Source of the DNA: Gammaproteobacteria bacterium
Lineage (GTDB): Bacteria; Pseudomonadota; Gammaproteobacteria; Ga0077536
Reading direction: 5' to 3'
DNA length: 64,000 nt
Assembly (NCBI GenBank): GCA_009692365.1
Contig: SHZJ01000013.1
Location: 1-64,000 of the forward strand
Part shown: positions 60,325-64,000 of the stretch, piece after piece
How positions within the stretch are numbered: position 1 is the stretch's first letter
Layout of the letters: every line of letters begins with the position of its first letter
Made by a program: the position numbers and the translations under genes
Notes under the pieces: model-generated
Seen by the model: only the letters and a program-made list of their open reading frames with translations
What the model was told of the DNA's origin: nothing
Databases searched by the model: none

Positions 60325-61515
60325 ATGTTCGAAACCCTGCAAACGCTCAACCCCGACCCCATCCTTGGCCTGATGGCGGCCTTCCGCCAAGACGCCAACC
60401 CCAGCAAGGTCGATCTTGGCGTTGGGGTGTATAAGGACGAGGTAGGACATACCCCGATTCTAGCGTGCGTCAAAGCGGCCGACGCGGCCCATCGGGCCGA
60501 GGAAACCAGCAAAACTTATGTCGGTCCGACCGGCGATCCAGACTTCAATCACGGCATCGAGCAGCTGATATTCGGCACGGACAGCCCCGTTTTTGCCGAG
60601 CGGCGCCTGCGTACCCTGCAGGCTCCCGGCGGCTGCGGCGCGCTACGAATCGCCGCGGAGCTGATCAACCGCGCTAAGACCGGGGCCGCTATCTGGGTCT
60701 CCGACCCCACCTGGGCCAACCACGTCCCCTTGCTTGGCGACGCGAGCTTGGAAATAAAAGTTTATCCCTACTACGACGCGGCCCACCAAGCGCTGAACGC
60801 CGACGCCATGTTGGCGGCCTTGGAGAAAATCCCCGCGACCGATTTAGTGCTCCTCCACGGCTGCTGCCATAACCCCTGCGGGGTCGACTTGAGCCCCCAG
60901 CACTGGGACCAAGTGGCCGAGATTGCCGTGCGGCGCGGCTTCACCCCCTTCGTTGATTTAGCCTACCTCGGGCTCGGCACGGGCTTGGATGAAGACGCCT
61001 ACGGCGTACGCAAACTGGCCAGTGTGGTACCCGAACTCTTAGTGGCGAGTTCATGCTCGAAAAATTTTGGACTGTATCGCGAGCGGGTCGGTGCCTTATC
61101 CCTGCTGCTACCCAACCCCGCCCAGGCCGACTTAGTGTATGGGCAGGTGCAGAACGTCGCGCGCGGGGTGTATTCCATGCCGCCAAATTACGGCGGTGCA
61201 TTGGTGGGCCGCATCTTGCGTGAGCCCCAAGCCCGTGCCGCGTGGGCGCTAGAACTCGGCACCATGCGCGACCGCATTAACGATTTACGCGCGCAATTAG
61301 CGGAAAAATTTCGCGCGCGCCTCCACACCGAGCGCTTCGATTTTATTCCCCGGCAACTCGGCATGTTCTCCTTCTTGGGGCTCAGCCGGGACCAGGTCCA
61401 ACGCCTGAAAAACGAGTACAGCATCTACATGGTAGATTCCAGCCGGATCAACGTGGCGGGGGTCAATCAGGCCAACATCGATTATTTCTGCGATGCGGTG
61501 TGCGCGGTGCTGTAA
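60325..61515 (+). CDS. Aromatic/aspartate aminotransferase (TyrB/AspC type)
   Basis: A 396-aa PLP-dependent class I aminotransferase. The PLP Lys is in SSCSKNFGLYRERVG; the substrate-binding HGCCHNPCGVD motif, DLAYLGLGTGLDEDAYGVR, and the C-terminal Arg region (DSSRINVAGVNQ) are all present. It interconverts aspartate or aromatic amino acids with 2-oxo acids. Whether it prefers aromatic or aspartate substrates cannot be read from sequence. ATG 60325 gives MFETLQTLNPDPILGLM, the family N-terminus; TATTAT at 60263-60268 is a possible -10. It ends about 58 bp before a hairpin terminator. Confidence 0.92.
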   Translation: MFETLQTLNPDPILGLMAAFRQDANPSKVDLGVGVYKDEVGHTPILACVKAADAAHRAEETSKTYVGPTGDPDFNHGIEQLIFGTDSPVFAERRLRTLQAPGGCGALRIAAELINRAKTGAAIWVSDPTWANHVPLLGDASLEIKVYPYYDAAHQALNADAMLAALEKIPATDLVLLHGCCHNPCGVDLSPQHWDQVAEIAVRRGFTPFVDLAYLGLGTGLDEDAYGVRKLASVVPELLVASSCSKNFGLYRERVGALSLLLPNPAQADLVYGQVQNVARGVYSMPPNYGGALVGRILREPQARAAWALELGTMRDRINDLRAQLAEKFRARLHTERFDFIPRQLGMFSFLGLSRDQVQRLKNEYSIYMVDSSRINVAGVNQANIDYFCDAVCAVL

Positions 61516-61573
61516 ACCGCTGGCGTGCTGCGGGGCCCCGCCCCTCGTGCTAGACGCGGGGCAATAACAAAAA

Positions 61574-61595
61574 AAGGCCGGGTTGCCCCGGCCTT
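61574..61595. terminator. Intrinsic terminator, copy 1 of a repeated hairpin
   Basis: AAGGCCGGG-TTGC-CCCGGCCTT, 9-bp stem. On the minus strand it is followed by seven T; on the plus strand the tail is GTTAGTTTC, so it may end the aminotransferase transcript only moderately. The same 22-bp core recurs at 61756-61777. The 292-bp gap 61516-61807 holds no gene. Confidence 0.75.
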
Positions 61596-61754
61596 GTTAG
61601 TTTCTGGTTCCAGCAAACATCAACCGCCCCCACCGCGCGCCCTGCTCCCCGGTGGTCGATGACAAGCGCCGCCCCACTGCTTGGCGGTGGGCCTGCGCGA
61701 TCAGGTGATACAGCTATCCGAGCGTGCTGCCGGAAGATCCATCGCCCGCAAAAA

Positions 61755-61778
61755 AAAGGCCGGGTTGCCCCGGCCTTT
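61755..61778 (-). terminator. Intrinsic terminator of the RND exporter gene, copy 2
   Basis: AAAGGCCGGG-TTGC-CCCGGCCTTT, 10-bp stem, with eight T after it on the minus strand (A-run 61750-61757 on plus). It lies 30 bp past the RND gene stop and is a strong minus-strand terminator. The core is identical to copy 1. Confidence 0.85.
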
Positions 61779-61807
61779 CTAGCTTAGCTCAAGCAGCAGC
61801 GAGCGTC

Positions 61808-64000
61808 CTACGCGGCTCCACCGCCCATTTTGGCGATAGCCAGCGCCTGCCATCCGCCCAGTTCTTGGTCGCGGATAGTGTCGATATCATCGATATGAGT
61901 ATTGGTGATGAACTTCGGCTTGAAGATGCGGACGAACAACGGCACCAAGGTGATGGCACCGACCATGTTGCTGAACAGCAGCAAACACAGCAGCAACGCC
62001 ATTTCGCTGTTGAAGCGCAGCGAAGAACCCGGGATCCAGTAGATGATGCCCGCAAAGATCGTCGTGCCCGTAAACAGAATGGCGGCACCGGTGGTCCGCA
62101 TGGACGTCACGATGGCGTCGACCAAGGTTCGGTGGCGAGCTTCTTCTTTGAGTCGGTCGAGCATATAAATTGCGTAGTCCACCCCCACGCCGATACCCAC
62201 GGCCGTTACCGGCAGGGTGTTGACGTTGAGACCGATGTTTTGCATCCCCATAAACGCCCGATTGGTCATCACGCACAGAATGAGCAGACCAAACACCATG
62301 GCGCCGGCGACCAGCGAGCGATAGGCCAGGATAATCGCGAGCGTCACCACCGAGACAATCGCCACCGTGGTCTTGCGGTCCGAGCTTTCAGTTTCTTCGT
62401 TCGCCGCAGCCGTGGTGCCGATGATGCCGCCCGCGAAGCGCGGGGTAACGCCTGGCACGGGATTCGCCACCAGCCAAGCCTTCGCTTTCGCTATCGCCTC
62501 GTGCACGGTCTTACCCGTGGCGTCTTTGTAGAAAATGACGAAGTTCGCGGTTTGACCCTCTAAATTCATGTACTCCAGAATAACGCCCGGCATGGAGGCG
62601 CCAGCTTCATACATGAACAGGGTGTTACCGATGTCTTTCTGAGCCGTGGGGATCAGCGACCAACGCGGGTCATCGTAGTGATACAAACGGTTGATGGACC
62701 GCACGAGCTGCGGAATGTCGCGGGTACCGCCGAAGTTGAAACTGTCCGCCATGTAGCGCCCAAAGGCCTGCATATTGGCGACCACTGCGGGGTCTTTCAT
62801 GCGGTGCGGCTTGTCCCCCTCGAAGTAGATGCTGAACTGGTTGGCACCAGAGAACTCGTCCGCAATTTTCTTCGCCGCGACGTTGTACTCATGCGCTGGG
62901 AAAAGAATCGGCGAACCGGGTTTGCTTTCGCCAATCTGGATGGACCACCCAAAGTAGAACGCCCACGCGGTCAGTGCCACGGCACCACCCATGATGACCG
63001 TAGCGGCTTTCGGCCCCACCAAAAACACGCCCAAATTGTGCATCAAGCGCGACGGCAGGTGCTTGTGTTCTTCTTGCACCGACACGGTGGGCTTGGGCAG
63101 CAGCGACATGACCAGCGGTACCAGTACGGCCACCGTCACCAGATTGCTGGCACCCCAGAAGGAGCAGTACATGCCCAGTTTTGAAATCATGGGCATGGAG
63201 GAAATGGTGAGCACCAGCAACGCGAAGGCGTCGGCCATAATACCGAGCGTCGCGGGCAGCAGCAGCTCGCCCATCGCGGTACGCACCGCCTCTTCTTGCT
63301 CAGCGCCAACCCGGATTTCGTCGTAGTAGCGTTCCATCATCTGCACGCAATGGCTGGCCGTGCGGGCCGAGATGAGAATTGGCACCACCAGAATGAGCGG
63401 GTCGAGGTTAAAGCCCATCCAGCCCACGAAGCCCAAGCCCCAGAGCGCGGAGAGGAAGGTTCCCAGCGCCGGCACGATGACCCCGGCAATAGAGCCGAAG
63501 TGGAACCACAGCAGCAACACCATCACCAGCCCAGTAACCCCGAAGATTTCCTTCAGTTCTTTGGAGTAGAAATAGATCCAGCCTTTCAGCATGGGTTCGC
63601 CGGCCACATACAGGGTGGTTTCGCCGTCTTTCTCGACCTCCGCCTTGAGTTCCGTCAGGCGTTTGTGGATAACCGTGTAATCCAGTCGCTCTTCATCGAA
63701 GCCGGCGAAAATCAGCGCCGACTTACCGTCGGTCGAGATGTAGGTGCCGTAAACGATGTCGTTGTTGAAGGCTTCCTCACGCAATTGCTTTAAGGCCGCG
63801 GGGTCTTTGGGCAGTTCCTTCGGTAGCACTGGCTCAGATTTGATCAGCCCCCCGCCGGTCGTGCGGATGCGGCGTACTTTGCCGTGCGCGATGCTGGCCA
63901 CCTGATAGTGGTTCACGCCTTGGATAAGGTCCACTTCTTCGGTGAGCATTTTCAGCTTGTTGAGCGTGTTGTAGGTGAAGATGTCCGCTTTGTCGCCTGT
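61808..64000 (-). CDS. RND/MMPL family exporter (5' end beyond right edge)
   Basis: At least 730 codons of an RND-superfamily membrane exporter; the frame continues past the window edge without a stop, so the internal ATG at 63949 is probably not the start. Helices are clear: YFYSKELKEIFGVTGLVMVLLLWFHFG, FLSALWGLGFVGWMGFNLDPLILVVPILISARTASHC, then a large periplasmic loop (EYNVAAKKIADEFSGANQFSIYFEG) and the second bundle with VTAVGIGVGVDYAIYMLDRLKEE, whose Asp is a proton-relay candidate. It is related to, but distinct from, the exporter at 34-37 kb and belongs to the predicted-exporter branch often linked with lipid or steroid/terpene catabolism. A strong terminator follows. Confidence 0.88.
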   Translation of the reverse strand, partial: TGDKADIFTYNTLNKLKMLTEEVDLIQGVNHYQVASIAHGKVRRIRTTGGGLIKSEPVLPKELPKDPAALKQLREEAFNNDIVYGTYISTDGKSALIFAGFDEERLDYTVIHKRLTELKAEVEKDGETTLYVAGEPMLKGWIYFYSKELKEIFGVTGLVMVLLLWFHFGSIAGVIVPALGTFLSALWGLGFVGWMGFNLDPLILVVPILISARTASHCVQMMERYYDEIRVGAEQEEAVRTAMGELLLPATLGIMADAFALLVLTISSMPMISKLGMYCSFWGASNLVTVAVLVPLVMSLLPKPTVSVQEEHKHLPSRLMHNLGVFLVGPKAATVIMGGAVALTAWAFYFGWSIQIGESKPGSPILFPAHEYNVAAKKIADEFSGANQFSIYFEGDKPHRMKDPAVVANMQAFGRYMADSFNFGGTRDIPQLVRSINRLYHYDDPRWSLIPTAQKDIGNTLFMYEAGASMPGVILEYMNLEGQTANFVIFYKDATGKTVHEAIAKAKAWLVANPVPGVTPRFAGGIIGTTAAANEETESSDRKTTVAIVSVVTLAIILAYRSLVAGAMVFGLLILCVMTNRAFMGMQNIGLNVNTLPVTAVGIGVGVDYAIYMLDRLKEEARHRTLVDAIVTSMRTTGAAILFTGTTIFAGIIYWIPGSSLRFNSEMALLLCLLLFSNMVGAITLVPLFVRIFKPKFITNTHIDDIDTIRDQELGGWQALAIAKMGGGAA

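Noticed and set aside
1-64000. Mobile element, prophage, CRISPR or defence system
   Set aside because: No transposase, integrase, cas, restriction or toxin-antitoxin motif and no regularly spaced repeats were seen; the only exact repeats noted are the 28-bp pair and the twin terminators.

Overview
This 64 kb window is GC-rich, densely coded bacterial chromosome. Several gene families point to a proteobacterium, most likely a gammaproteobacterium or close relative: a GreB-type elongation factor, a DUF2333 protein, an MshQ-type protein, a dnaE2 with a canonical LexA box and fadB/fadA-type beta-oxidation genes. That placement is inference; there is no rRNA, ribosomal protein or other phylogenetic anchor. 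I found no tRNA, rRNA, CRISPR array, transposase, integrase or prophage gene. Intergenic gaps are short, and neighbouring convergent genes often share or overlap their stop codons.

Layout. 1-8.6 kb: edge of a membrane protein, then an amidase, MAPEG protein, sirtuin, chromate transporter, a small hydrolase operon (M20 peptidase, DsbA-like isomerase, polysaccharide-deacetylase/cyclic-imidase-like enzyme, small membrane protein) and a cyclic-nucleotide-binding DUF1003 protein. 8.7-16.5 kb: acyl-CoA catabolism (two acyl-CoA dehydrogenases, a thiolase plus FadJ-type multifunctional enzyme), an AhpD-like protein and an exported SurE. 16.7-26.1 kb: one minus-strand operon of eight genes coding for the whole N-methylglutamate pathway, mgdABCD-gmaS-mgsABC. 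26.1-31.7 kb: an intergenic region with a candidate structured RNA, then a class I amidotransferase, desaturase, PPOX protein, a tandem EthD protein with a CoA-transferase, and a secreted protein. 31.7-41.3 kb: acyl-CoA synthetase, SDR, an RND/MMPL exporter overlapping a LolA-like partner, and a 1,239-aa MshQ-like surface protein. 42.1-48.4 kb: an operon of enoyl-CoA hydratase, AtuA-like protein, biotin carboxylase, biotin carrier and carboxyltransferase. 48.4-56.4 kb: GGDEF cyclase, DUF2333, serA, serC, VOC protein, MFS transporter and greB. 56.5-64 kb: dnaE2 with an SOS box, a small secreted protein, an aromatic/aspartate aminotransferase, paired terminators and a second RND exporter cut by the window edge.

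How the genes work together. GmaS joins methylamine to glutamate; MgsABC converts gamma-glutamylmethylamide and 2-oxoglutarate into N-methylglutamate; MgdABCD oxidises that back to glutamate and releases a C1 unit, probably onto tetrahydrofolate through the GcvT-like domain of MgdC. No methylamine permease or formaldehyde-oxidation gene is present, so use of methylamine mainly as a nitrogen source is plausible. The other large theme is CoA-thioester catabolism (fatty acids, branched-chain or isoprenoid acids), shown by dehydrogenases, hydratase, thiolase, CoA ligase, CoA-transferase and the AtuA-linked biotin-dependent carboxylase.

The features most worth a second look are the structured intergenic RNA next to the methylamine operon, the probable leaderless promoters of mgdA and the amidase, the single in-frame TAG between the biotin carboxylase and its carrier domain, the LexA box at dnaE2, and the orphan MshQ-like gene beside an RND/LolA-like pair.
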